A stretch of DNA of 64,000 bases from Mesocentrotus franciscanus (taxonomy: Eukaryota > Echinodermata > Echinoidea > Camarodonta > Strongylocentrotidae), in assembly GCA_037976565.1 (NCBI GenBank), contig CP137667.1, positions 1,302,001 through 1,366,000 on the forward strand, in the 5' to 3' direction. This document shows, piece after piece, positions 1-13,000 of this stretch. Each line of letters starts with the position of its first letter. The stretch's first letter is position 1. Made by a program: the position numbers and the translations under genes. The notes beneath the pieces are model-generated. The model made no database searches, was not told where the DNA came from, and saw nothing but the letters and a program-made list of their open reading frames with translations.

Positions 1-588
1 CTTTACATGTCGGCCCGAAAATCGCTCATTTTCGTGATTTGTGTACAAAACATATGGAAATATCATTTTTCCTAAAAGAGATAAAACATTGGTTATTTGG
101 TCTTGTTTAAAGTTTAGGTGTTTGTTTTGGGGTCAAAATAGTTAAATTATAGTTAGAAATGAAATAAAACAACAAAAACAATGAAATACATAAGTTAAAA
201 AAACAATGAAATACATAAGAAATTATCAAAACAAGAGATAACATAAGAAATAACCTAGCTTTCCAAATTTTTTTCGTATTATTATTCCAAATGGTCTAAC
301 AAATATATGTAGTGGAAAAGAAAGCTTAAATATGAAGAATATATGATTTATAGGTAAAAATATGAATTTTTGGACCTTATTTGCATAATTTACCATAAAT
401 ATGCAAATGAGTAATTTTTTCAAAAAATTGAAATTGCTCTAGTATTCTATACACTTTACTTGACATGCATGCAAATTTTCGCGGCGATCGGCCGTTTCAC
501 GGCCGAGATCTTAGGGGGCCATAATGGCCCCCGGCCGTATTAAGAACTCAAATAGCCCGGCCTTATTAGGGTTAAAAGAATGTCCATG

Positions 589-625
589 TGGCAGTCCACG
601 TTCTCGTCGTGCAAATCTAAAACTG
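589..625. mobile_element. Relic of fold-back element
   Basis: GGCAGTCCACGTTCTCGTCG followed by GCAAATCTAAAA matches one arm of the element at 20929-21089, with few changes. Confidence 0.7.
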
Positions 626-864
626 CACTGCGAGCTTCCGTTGTTTGTATCGGTAATACTCATAGAGATATGGAGATGGGAGATATAGCGCCATCTTCCG
701 GCGAATAAGCGAACATTTGTTTACAATATGGTGACCGCGAGACACCGTAAAATTCGAGCGATAAATCCTGCAACGATAATCTAACTTCCATAGTAACATT
801 CAATGGTTTAAGGTTTGAAAGTTGAAACTTAATCTTGAAAGATAATATATATTTTATAATTCCA

Positions 865-957
865 CGGGGCGATTTTTAGTTTTGCAATCGCCCCCGTGAG
901 CGATCTGACGGAGGCGATTATGTAGCTCACGGGGGCGAATCGCCCATCGCCCCCATG
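865..957. repeat. GC-rich inverted repeat
   Basis: CGCCCCCGTGAGC and GCTCACGGGGGCG form a hairpin with a ~25-base loop, flanked by further GGGGCGAT/ATCGCCCC boxes in AT-rich DNA. Confidence 0.65.
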
Positions 958-2342
958 TATTTTGAGCCTTGGACAGAGATAATAGAAAAAGGGAGAACTG
1001 TATGAAAAACAGAGAGTAGAGGTGCCATAGAAATGGCGGAGATGGATGGGAGGATTAATGAGAGAAAGAAGAAGATGAAATTTGAAAGGAGAAACAGAAA
1101 AGAAAGAATAGATAGGCAACAAATAAAACAAAAAAGGAAAGAACGGGAAAATAAACATCAGAGTGAAATTCATTTTCCATATAAAATACAATACAACACT
1201 AGTATAAGGGTCTACACGAAGTAATAGAGACAGATTTATTTCAAAGGAGATCACACAATTATGAATTGCAGGTTAATTGTATCTCATACGGCACGCTGAT
1301 GTAGCAGAGAATCTAATCAATAGACTTGGTTCAAATTTGATGATAAACAGAGGAAATTAATTTGGCAGCGCTTCCTCGTGGTTTCTCACGAAACCTTGCA
1401 TTCAACCATTGGGCTGTCGCAGCGCCATATAGCATGCTCCCTTCTTCTTCTTTTTTAGCATTTCCATCGTAAGTTGATATTTAAAAAAAAATCACAACAT
1501 GTCTTCAGCTATCCTATTATTTCTTGTTGTAAGCCCTTATTATTGTTCCTGCCTCAGCGCGAGATTTCATGTCGTATTTTCGTATTTTCTTCGTCGTTTG
1601 ACACATTTGGGGGGAGGGGGCTTTAATTAATTACATCTAGGTAAACATTTAGAGCAGGATCGTTTCTAGAATACCATTTAAAGATTGGACATAAAACTTT
1701 CTCAAAACAGAATTGACATTCTTCAACCGCAGGATGTAACAACTCAGACATATATACAAGTTAGAATTTTAGCGTTATTAAAATTCAGAAGTGTTTTAAC
1801 CTGGTACATACATACATACAACCTCACACACAAACACACACACGCACACACTTACGTATACACATGCACCCACATGTACGTATACACACAATTCACACCC
1901 CGACATATACAATTATTGAATCTTGTAGATTTTTTACACGCTCACCTGGCGATCTGTCTATAAGGTTATCATGTCATGGGTTCCTAATGTATATAACCTT
2001 ATAGTAAGAAGATGTTCCATGATGTAGACATCCGGCTAATAAAGCTGTTAATGACCGAGATGTTGAAGACATCGTATACCTGTCCTGTCAGTAAACCATT
2101 TGCAATTAAGTAAATGACCCCATTATGGTTTAAACGCTGCGAGATCCCACTTTGACAAACTGATGGAGGTATGTCATGAGTAGCTTTCTTTTTCCCGCTT
2201 TTGAAAAGAATGTTTTCGCGTGTATGTCATAGAATAACATGCGCCGGCATAGCCTAATAGGATGTGAATCGTATTGAAGTCATACCGGTCAAAATGGCCA
2301 ACGACTTGTTGTCAATCTCACATTTCCAAATGTAATCAAATT

Positions 2343-2815
2343 TAAAGACCCTATCCGATCAAAAACAACTTTATATACGTGGAAAACTGAATGAACGTAG
2401 AATACAAATATAAAGGAATAACAAGTATTTTCCCTCTCAGTATTGCACAAAAGCAAATCGAAACCTCATTTTCCACACCCTTCCAAATTACAGGTCAACA
2501 GGAGTCAAATTTGTCGCAGTTACAGTGACGACATAACATGTGCACCCGATCGGCTCGCCTATATAACTGAGGCGGTGAGCAAAGTCATTGTGAATATGCG
2601 TACTCCACACGATGATGTCATCAATTCGATAGCTAGTTTTTAGGTCAACAGCTCCCGATTTTCAAAACTTTAGATTCCGAGTTTTCAGAGAGATTTTACT
2701 CGTCTGACAGGCACTAAAGTAGCATATAATTGGTAATATTGTAATATATGGCTTGTAAGCTTTCCTTAGATATATAATTCATCTATTTCATTTTTCACTT
2801 CGGGTAGGGTCTTTA
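2343..2815. mobile_element. Dispersed element with TAAAGACCCTA inverted ends
   Basis: Termini TAAAGACCCTATCCGA and its complement TCGGGTAGGGTCTTTA. The inner part (~2515-2815) recurs in the same orientation at 56322-56640. No protein. Confidence 0.75.
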
Positions 2816-2841
2816 AGGAAACAATTTTTGTTAATTGCCTC

Positions 2842-3037
2842 GTTACAAATTATTTCATTCACCTGTTACAAATAATTGCAAAAAGTCAGAATGCGAATTG
2901 CATACAATCCGTGTTTTTAGGTAGAACAAGCCATATTGATTATCCTACCTAGGAACAATTTATGTATGCAATTCGCTCTCTGGCTATTGAAACACAATTA
3001 CATGTATTTGTAACAGGTGAATGAAATAATTTGTAAC
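2842..3037. mobile_element. Fold-back MITE, ~196 bp
   Basis: Arms GTTACAAATTATTTCATTCA and TGAATGAAATAATTTGTAAC, continued inward to TGCGAATTGCATACA / TGTATGCAATTCGC. Confidence 0.85.
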
Positions 3038-4251
3038 ATGGCACTTAACTAAGATTTAATATGCATTAAATTTGATGACATTACGAAAATGGTCTATTCC
3101 GATACTGATTTTCAAATGTCGATTAGGGACGTCCATACCTAATCCTAATGCAATTATGTTTCAAGATCCTGCCTCAGTCGGTGTGGTATTTTACACTTAG
3201 CAATTATATGTAACATGTTTAATATTGCAATTATAGTGAAAATAATATTTTTCGTTTCTTAATATTATAGGCAGCATTTTCCTTCACACCGTTGAATGTG
3301 ACTTGCATTTATTTTGTGACTGAAGACAATCCGATAAAGAATTTTAAAAGTTTAGATTTTATTTTTAAATGTGTATTGTCACAAGTCATTAATCTCAATG
3401 GAGGAAAGAATGATTTTACTCTAGTTATGTGTATACTTTTTCTTAAATTGTTCTCTCTTTTTTTTTGGGGGGGGGGCGTGAAATGAAACACTATCCAGAT
3501 TGATAATCTCTGAGTTTCAAAAACACAATTTAGAAGCTTTGTATTTGTCAAAGTACTTATTTAAAATGTTTTGGAAATAAAGAGAAACCAATAAATATAA
3601 TTCTCAGATAAAACTTTCTATATAGGGGATACATATAGATGGTAACGGTATTTTCACACTGGTCCTTTTGCTTGAAACTTCCCAATGAGCTGGAAGATAG
3701 ATGCCGATGTACGTTACATTTTATTTCATTTTCGATAAAGACAGTTTTATGATAATTTTCATCAAAAAAAAATCAGTGTAGGCTTCAGGCACTCCAATCA
3801 AAATAAAATGTATCAGTCGTTTTTATTTGAGAATAACGAAGCATTTACAAACATTTATGCGGAATATAAATAGCGCGATTTATGTGTGTATCACTGTACA
3901 AGTCTAACGAACCACATGTACTACTATATATTTCACAGCTACGTCTACTCTATATATACATAGCTAATCACAATGGAAATTTACATATTAAAAGTTTAAT
4001 TATTTCCTTGGCAGTGTTCACCGGGATCATGATGAAATGAGAATAATTAAATGTAATATTTGTCAACATTATATCGACTATAAGTCTGTATAAGCATACT
4101 CTAATATGATTTATTAGCCTGGCAGTATAACATCAATGAATACATCGCTGTTTGAATACCTACAAAGGACAAACTAGCTACTACTGCAGCTTATTGTACA
4201 ATGGCACAGTGTTACATTGGGCAGTGCATCAAGATATAACAGTGGATGAAA
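3038..4251. other. Gene-free stretch
   Basis: AT-rich sequence; a G-run at about 3468-3477 and nothing else recognised. Confidence 0.4.
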
Positions 4252-4257
4252 TAGGCG

Positions 4258-4505
4258 GAAAGGGGCGTAACACACAGGTTGGTACGACGAATAGAGACAG
4301 GGGCGGTTTGAAATGAAAAGGTGGAGCTACGGGGTGGTTTGACACATACTGGAGCGTAGTGTGTTAATGGGGTGGAAACACAGGGTGGTTTGTAAGATAC
4401 AGGGGCGTACTTTGGTTGAGGGATAGAGCAACAGGATAAGATACAGCGGTGTATTTTGATGAAAGAATTGGCCACAGGTTCGTTTGTAAGATGCAGTGGT
4501 GTATT
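4258..4505. repeat. Degenerate tandem repeat
   Basis: Variants of GGTTTGTAAGATACAGGGGCG repeat every ~30-60 bp. The open minus frame across it is a by-product. Confidence 0.55.
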
Positions 4506-4751
4506 TTTAGTGACTGGATGGGGCCAGATTTTAATATGGAGGAGTCATCGAGATGCTAGGTTGATTTGATAAGATGTTCATGATGGCTCCTATTAATATG
4601 CGTTGGTGTTTGCCTCCATCAATGGGTGTAAAGGCAATCATGGCGAGGTTGCATGGTGTTATCAGAAATAGATTACGTACTCTTCCATGCATCTATACAT
4701 GGTCTTTGCTCTAATACCATAACTTTGAAATCCACATCTGATCTTTTCAAG

Positions 4752-5292
4752 GGAAGTCCACCCTGATATTTTGTTGGTTTTAGTAAAAGCAGAAAAAATG
4801 AGAGGAACAGGTCAGTGGAAGTTTTAGAAAAATCCGATAAAAAATAAGTAATCTATGAATTTATGAAATTGCGATCAATTAAACCAAAATTGGCAACTCT
4901 GTAACATATCATGCAAGGTCCCCTCCCATTTTGCTCTGTACTAACAAAATTAGATATGTCTATTCCTTAAAGAAAATTTTCAATCATACATGCACCTTAA
5001 ATATCAGTATTGAAAATATGTTTCTATATAACACCTGTATGAAAAAAATATATTCCGTCATCAATAACTAACAAAATGAAAGTTTATAAAATATTTCTGT
5101 GCAGAGCAAAATTTGAGAGGAACTCGTATCGCAAGAAACGTCACAGTGTTGCCAACTTGCGTTACACTGATGACAATATTAAAAATACATGACTTTTTTG
5201 TTTTCACTCGGACTTTGTTCAAAATTGTACTGACCCGTTTCTTCATTTTTCTGCTTTTATTAAACCCAACTTGATAGCAGAGTGGACTTTCC
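4752..5292. mobile_element. Fold-back MITE, ~540 bp
   Basis: GGAAGTCCACCCTGATATTT at the left and its diverged complement ending GAGTGGACTTTCC at the right; inner pairs include AAAAGCAGAAAAAATGA / CATTTTTCTGCTTTT and CATTTTGCTCTG / CAGAGCAAAATTTG. No coding capacity. Confidence 0.8.
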
Positions 5293-6626
5293 TCTTAATA
5301 TGACTCGACAGGTTTATCTTTAAAAACACCTTTTACATAAATAATTTGAAAGTAAGTGCTCAATATAGTTCTCACGTAATTTTATCTTTATAAAGTTATG
5401 ATTTTAAACATTAAAATTCCTAGGTAAAACGTGATAAAGCATTTGAGAAAATATCTTAATATACCTTCTCGTACCCAACTTTCTTAAAAGGCAAGTATAT
5501 ATAACCATTACATGAATGTGATTCACCTTTACTGTTGTTTACATTCATTTTGGCGATCAAAGCCCGATATTCAGTGACCCTTTTCTTACCCTGAAAGTTC
5601 TGTACCCCTATGGTTTATGCGAACCCTTAATATAATACAGTAATAAAGTGAGGTGAAAGGTGAAAGGTATGGTATGTCTGAATGAACAAATCACAATCAT
5701 CCAAGAATAAGATTCAGGGTGGATTGTGACAGGTCGATCGCTTGATTACCTAAGGGCAATCAACCATACCTACTCTCAAGCTTTTGTATGATGGATTATC
5801 ATGCAATAAACATTGAATCACTGAAGCATCTTGAGCTGCTCTATATTAAAGTTATTCCTTTATATACCTTCAGCAAACAATTATAAAGTATCAATTATTT
5901 GAAGTTTAAGGAATGGTAACCTTTTAACGTAACGTATAGACTCCTGCCTTCATAACTATATTCTGATTGTTTTTCTTCAGTTTGGTTATCTTTATCAGAC
6001 AATAAAAAAGTAATACATGTACTAACAATCTTAAATATGTTTACATAACGGAGTGTTAACTTGCATATCAAAATCCTCATATGCTGATGTTTTCTCGTTG
6101 ACTATAACAACGAAGGTAACTGGGTAACCGATGGCAGACAGGAATGAAATATCCCGGAGATACAGTTGGAATAAATAACACAAAGTTCAACTGCAGGTTC
6201 AACCCTGGCTAGCTTGTGAAATAACACGATATTTATCTCTTCTACAAGACTGAATCTACAAGAAATGTCGAGTGAATGATAATTATCGGGTTTGGCTTGA
6301 GATGCAACAGTCAAACACTGAAAGGTCGTACTTTCTTGTACAGGCAAATATACATAATGCCAGACTTAATTATATTTACCCGACTACTCTCACTCTAGGT
6401 AGTTCGATCCATATAATAGGCCTTTAGTGGAGTATCATATAGTTCAATTGTAGCGAGGTCTTACTAAGGACCTACTATCTTCATGGTCATACCTACTTAA
6501 TCCTCAGCAGCTAAACTCGTCTTAATTATTTTGCAGCTACTGACAACTGCGTTCTGTTGATAACCATTCCTGGCTTTTTGGTTCAAAATATGAAAATCAA
6601 AAGAAGTCAGTACTTCGAATCCAGTA
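5293..6626 (-). other. DSCAM 3' UTR / downstream flank
   Basis: Immediately downstream of the DSCAM stop. No coding evidence and no clear single polyadenylation signal. Confidence 0.35.
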
Positions 6627-7060
6627 TTACTGTACACATTCTAAAGTCTTTCGCAATCCGCACGGTTCAGCTGTCTTCAATTCATACAACTGATATGTTT
6701 TCCTAAACTGATCTCCGATCGGACTAGCCTTGCTGCATTCATCAATAACTTGAATCTCAATTTCTTCTTCAACATCTTGTTCATTTCCTTCCGGGCTACC
6801 TCGTCGTTTAGGTGGTAGTGATGGTGGTGGTGGTGGTGGTGGTGAATGATATGATGTAATCATCATAGGTTTACATGATCTAGGATCTTTCTTCGGCGAT
6901 TCACCTTCCTCACGTATCTCTGATGGGATGTGATACCGCACTGTTTCCGGGTGAATAGGATGTACTACCTTTACACCTCCAACCGATGTAGCATGCCGTT
7001 TGGGATTCATGTGGCGTAGATGGCGCCCTCTTTCTGGGTCACTTATAGATCCAGGAGGCA
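6627..7060 (-). CDS. DSCAM: DSCAM exon, cytoplasmic 7 with stop (polyproline)
   Basis: 434 nt including a TAA at 6627-6629. PPGSISDPERGRHLRHMN, then SPPPPPPPSLPPKRRGS, a possible SH3/EVH1 ligand, then an acidic stretch EEEIEIQVIDE and the end TLECVQ. The C-terminus lacks a class I PDZ ligand such as the YTLV end of vertebrate DSCAM. Confidence 0.82.
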
Positions 7061-10000
7061 CTAAACAAACCGAAAAAAAATGCATTAAATGATCGGTAAA
7101 TGTTTATTGGAGCAGAAGATTTGCATTCGTATAATTTTGTATGTGTTTCAAAATAGCGATTCCTATCAAATAATCTCTAAAATTCAACATTACTCTAGGA
7201 ACGGGTCTCGAACGTAGTGTCACCCTTCTAAACCCATATACTTTGACCTCTTATCATTACTAAGACTATCTACGCCACTAAGAAAAATGCTGTCAGCCTA
7301 ACCGGAGCCGCCAGCTTTAGCCTGCAGAGCTAACCAAACTCCCCCCCCCCCCCTCCAAACAAAAAGACCTCTAGGTCGAATTCATTCCATAACTGTCAGC
7401 AGGAAGTAGTTTTGCTATTTATTACAAAACACAATGTCAGACCGTTACTGTCGAAAACGGGTGGCCAGATACTCCTAAAATTAAGACTGTTTTAATCCTA
7501 ATCCCACGAACCAAACTTTGTTGGGAAGAAGAAAAATATCTGTACAGGACAAACATCGACCATAATATAAAACATCAGAAGACAATGAGACCATTAATTA
7601 ACACATGACATTTTGAAGAAGAGGCTTAGAGATCTGTAGCACCACTACTTTATCTAAATAGCTGTTCATTGGTTGACTCACTTCGTATAATATAGATAGC
7701 TCTATTATTTCCAACTACTATTACCTGTGTATTTTGTTTTACTATTAGTCTTCAACGCATATATATATATACAGCTATCGCTGGGAGTCCAAATGAGCTG
7801 AGGCCTCCCTCTACGTCTGTAATAACCATAATGTTTTCTGGTATCAGCGTCACTGTCTGTTACCCCGCTATGTGCAGCACTGAAACTTTCGTAAGGTAGA
7901 GATATGTAGCCTTCGGAAGGACTCGAAGGTGCTCGGTAGTGAATCGGATGAGATCGTACGGTTTCGGGTGAGCTGCTGCTTGGAGTACCATGATGATGAC
8001 GGGCATGTGGATGAGAGCCAGGACTGAACAAAAAATAGAATTTTTAAATATTAAATTGATGTTTCCAAATGACGGTAAAGTTATTGGTAAAGGGAAGTAA
8101 AAGTAAATATTAAGTTTCTAAGACGAGCAAAGCGTAAAAAAGGTTCTCCTACCAGTTACGTTTGTACATGTACATACAAGATGACTAACTGCCAGGGTTT
8201 CTTCCCGGTACACGAGGTTCCCTGATAATGATATAATGCTGTGCAGTAACATATAAACTCGTTTTCATACCAAAGGATTAGCATTAACCGTAAACCCAAC
8301 CCCAACTTCGACTCCAATACTAACCCTTATTTTAACCCTATCCCTAATCCTAACCTTAACCTAACCCTAAGCCTCTGTTAAAAGTTAAGAACTCACTGCC
8401 TGTGTTTTCTTCCCGGTACACGGGCAAAAGACCGTGCAGTAAGAACCTCGTCTAAATATCAAAGGGTTAGCATTTAACCTAACTTTAACCCTTACCCTGA
8501 GCCTCTTTTTAAATGTTAAGTACTTACTGCCTGTGTTTCCTTCCCGGTACACGCGCTGCTCTGATAACAGACCGTGCAGTAACATAACCTCGTCTTGGTA
8601 CCCGACGATTCGATCTGTATCGGCTAGGACGATACACGTGAATGCTTCCTCGTTCAGATGATTCCATCTCAAAATCAACATCACTCGATTCTTCGCTTGA
8701 TCGAACAAGAGAGGGCGATGTTGTGAGTGACATACGAGCACGGTCACGTGGTCTGGCTCCTATATATGATTTTAAAAATACATCAAACACAATGAGATTA
8801 CAAATTATTAACAAAGTAAATTTAACTCATTACTTCCCCTAAATCTCATTTAAATATTTCGTTTCTTCAGTTTTGTTAAGAAGACATGGATAATAACTAG
8901 ATATTGCAATAATTCATTCATTGACAAGAGGAGCAACACCTTCAAAATAAAATGATCAATACAATTCACTAAAATCAAACTGGATGCTTCATTTTCTAGC
9001 AAAACCACCCCTCCCTTGGTGACGGTGCCCTCTCTTCAATTTGAAGGGCCCATCACTCTCCACATACACATGCATACCTTCCAATGTATGAACGTATCTC
9101 CTAGGTGCATAGTGGTTAGCCTCGGGAACAGTAGGCATGGGTGGAGACGCAGTAAAGTTCCGGATCCCGTGTTCGACGTCGCTATTGGTCACTGAAGGAT
9201 GATCACGTGATACATGTGAACGGCTAGAACTTGAAGCTGGTGAATAATCTTCTCGTTTCTTATTAGCGCATTGGATAAGCTCAAACTGCGCCGCCTCTAT
9301 TCGCATGCCGGTGGAGTATGCCCGCTCTAACTCTTCACGATTTGACGATTCATTTGTAGTAGACAATGAGCCGTTGCTGGGTCGCTTGGTACCTGGTAAT
9401 GGAGATGGGATAATTAGACAATTGATAAATAGTGAATTCAATACCCTCGTGTATATCCCATACAAATCATGTTCCGATTACGTAATACGTTACGTCATTG
9501 TATTTTCGTACATTTCAAAAAGTGATGGATAATGCTGTTGACATTGCTTCATTTTGATGTTATCAACGTCTCGATTACGTTGCCTTTTTCTTGTAAATAA
9601 GGTCCTATTGCATTTCCATCAAACCTAGGGGTGTAGGATTACTTAAGCATTTATACATGTATTTTCTATTTATATTACAGAGCACTTGTAACTTTTGTTA
9701 TTCTCAAGGGGTCTATAAAATACAAGCCATGCTTTTTTAATAGACTCCTCCACTATGTTTTCACCACTGTACCAATCTTAAATGATTTATTTGAATAATT
9801 GTATAATTATTTGTCGTATCTTTTGTCTAATATTATGTTATCGAATTTGTATGTATTGCATATTCAATTGATTTTGTTATATTACGTGAGAATAAAGAAA
9901 CCTTGATTGAAACCTTGATTGAAATAGATTAAGAATTGTTACTTAATCAATCACAGGATTAACACTCCCTAATTAATCTGCTTGAGACATGGATTAAATA

Positions 10001-13000
10001 CTTTGTTACTGGGTAATGAGATACCTCGTGATGGAGACGAGGAACTATCTGCCTGTGACCCTGGTCCATCTGATTTACTTTCTGTGTGAACAGGTCTGAC
10101 GTCATCAAGGCGTGCATACGTGTGATAACGACGACAATATCCTGAAAAAATATGTTGTTGGAAAAAGGAATATATTTGAATATGCCTCCTCGTGACCCGT
10201 TTCAGCAATCTTATAATACATAAAAGTAACAATAATGCACCTTTTTCATTTACATGTGAAAAATTGTTATTCTTTGAAGAAAAAAACCAAAAAAAAAAAA
10301 CTTGCCCTTTCGACAAAGCGTCATCTATAACAAAACGTTACTAAACAACGGTGACCTGTTCTGACACAACATCGTCAAATTAGAAACAATTCTTTTCATG
10401 AGAAAGACATTTATTGCATTGACATTTTGATGTTCTTGTTGTTTACCTCTGTGAGCAATCTCTTCTGGAGGGATATCATAGAGTCGTTCATCATGTATCA
10501 TAACACCACAGTCACTGAGACTAGCACTAGACCCATCAGATCTAAACGTACTCATACTCGGATAGATAGATCCATCATGATAGTCAAAGGTAGCGTATGG
10601 ATCAGCTAATCCACGATGACGACGAGGCTCACTGGCATAATCACCTTCTTCTAGAATGAATAAAATAAACACATTAACAAATTAGTACTCTCTTAGCAAA
10701 AAGATAATTTGCAATATAGGCAATTTCCTACAAACTGTATTTAAACATAAATGAATTAGATAATAATGATAATTGCAGTTAAACAGCACAGATAGTGGGG
10801 ATGGTTATGCATGTAGTGATAATATAGCAACAGGAATAAGAAGAAGAAAACAAGAACAAGAAGGAGGAGAAGGAGAAGAAAAAGAAGGGAAGAAAGAAAG
10901 GAAAACAGAACGAAGGAAGGAGGATAAGCGGGACAAAAAAGCTCAACATAGATTCTTGGATCAAGATCACTTTGCATTACCTTCGTCAGCATTGAATATC
11001 CAGGGTGTTTGTCTCACAGCTATTGTTTCAGCTCTCTCATAAGCTCCTAAGAAGGGCTCCCTCTCTGGTGGTAAGTGTACAGTGGGACGGTTATTGTTTT
11101 GCTGTCTGTTAGAAAGATAACAACAAAAGCTGTGTTGGTGACGTCATCGCTGACTGATACAGGGAAAATAATATTACTAACCATCCTTGGTTATTGTCGT
11201 CTCATTGGTAATAAACCTACTTGAAGTAGTTCATGTCTTAGAATAATGATTCACATTCGATAGCCATCCAACTATTTTGAATTCCTAGGCAAACATGATA
11301 AATAGTATGACAGTTAATACTTACGACGGTGAGTTTCCATTGCTTTCACGTCCACTCAGCGTTTCAACGACGACATGTTGGGATTTGACTGACTTCTTAC
11401 GACGTCGACGACAACCATGAATGAAGTAACTGATGAAACCGAGTATGACGAAGAGTGTAAGAATACCAAGGATTGGTCCGAATAAGCGAGGGTCTTCATA
11501 GAATGCTAAAGGTCTTGACGTGCTTTGTTTGATCGGAGGTGCTGTACCTGTACATATAATGCATAGTTGAAAATAACATTATGACGACATGAACAATAAC
11601 AATTTCAAGTCACCTGCTATCATCTCATTTGTCTGAACCCCCGTTTTTCTTGTGGCATGTTTAGCCTATTGTTTCTTCTAAGAGCCGTACAATATACATA
11701 AAGTTTTAGGACCAAATGGACCTCTTTTTTATACAACTAAATAACTATTTTAGAAGTGCTCTAATTCCACTACATAATATATGACCATATTCTTGCTTAA
11801 TCAGCATCACTGTAAAAAGAACAGCGACGTAAAAGTAGAAATATTTCTCCCGTGATCTTAGGTGATATAACATTGTTACGGGAACCACGGGCCTTAACAA
11901 TTTTCAAAAGATTCCTCCCTCTTTATATTTGACGATACCGGATCCTCCTCTCTTGATAAGGAGACGCTTCTCTTGAATCCGCCAAATCTTTACATAGGAC
12001 TGAATTTGTAGGGGTAAGAGGGCAACTTTAAAGAGACACCTCACGTAGTTACTTCACTGAATACGGTAGAAACGTTAAAGAGACACCATACCTTGAAACG
12101 CAGAGCGCGTGACAGCTGCTCTGCTAAAGCCAGGGTAATTATGCTGCATTATTGTAGAGCGCTTAGAGACTTCTGATAAAGTAAGTGTTAGGCGCTATAT
12201 AAGCAAATATAATTATAATTACCTGATCCACTGAATGCTACGGTGGAGACCCGGAAGGGATACACGCTCGGACCAGCTGTATTCACTGCTGTGACACGGA
12301 ACTGATACCAGGTCAAAGGTCGAAGGTCATCTACTGTATAATCTCTCGTATTTCCAGGGAGATTGTTTGCAATATTCTCCCAATCATCTAGTCCCAGTAC
12401 CTGTGAGGTAGGTAACGATATCATCATGAATCATACAAATGCAATACTAAAAGGTCTTGGAAAGTGGAAATATATTTAGCTTCTACGCTGCAATGGAAGG
12501 TTTTCCTTTACTTTCATTGTTTATGAGTCTGATATTGTAGCGTAGTCATTTTCAAATTGAGATTCTTCAAACTTTAAAGCAAAATATTTGCGGGAAAGGT
12601 TTTTCGACAATGCGGTCGCCTATATGGGTGTGTTACTATACCATTGTGTATCACAGATGAATTTCCAGAGCCCCTTTTGTAACCCCAATTTATCAATTAT
12701 CAATCACATTCAGCACTGTAAAGTATGAATGTCAGATACGATGCAGGTCGGGATTGGTCTGTTTTGATTATCGATTATGACCATAATTTGGCACAAATCG
12801 AATAATAATAATATAACAGATTATATTCCACATACTAAGAATCTTCCTCGGCGATCTGAATGTATACGCTATCTTTCAGATCGCTTCGGAAGTGATAGTT
12901 TGTCCCATCACCTTCACCAACGGTAATTATTTGCTTAATAGCGACCTCCTTCAACTTTACCCTGTGTTTACTCCAGCCTGATACAAATTCCAACTCTTCA

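Larger units (their letters stand above)
1..2342. other. Gene-free flank
   Basis: AT-rich. Notable parts: 589-625 relic of the fold-back family at 20929; 865-957 GC-rich hairpin; 1803-1895 CA-rich tract. No credible coding region. Confidence 0.5.
8190..8610 (-). repeat. Triplicated exon end and flank
   Basis: The motif TTCCCGGTACACG followed by a GTGCAGTAA-like box occurs three times, near 8205, 8413 and 8541 on the plus strand. Only the rightmost copy is continuous with a full exon. Copies are separated by degenerate CCCTAA-like sequence. Confidence 0.85.

Noticed and set aside
829..1254. 141-codon minus open frame
   Set aside because: Low-complexity F/S/L-rich translation of purine-rich DNA; no splice or homology support.
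4212..4475. 87-codon minus open frame with repeated APVS/PP motifs
   Set aside because: Follows a degenerate tandem repeat; no start context or family.
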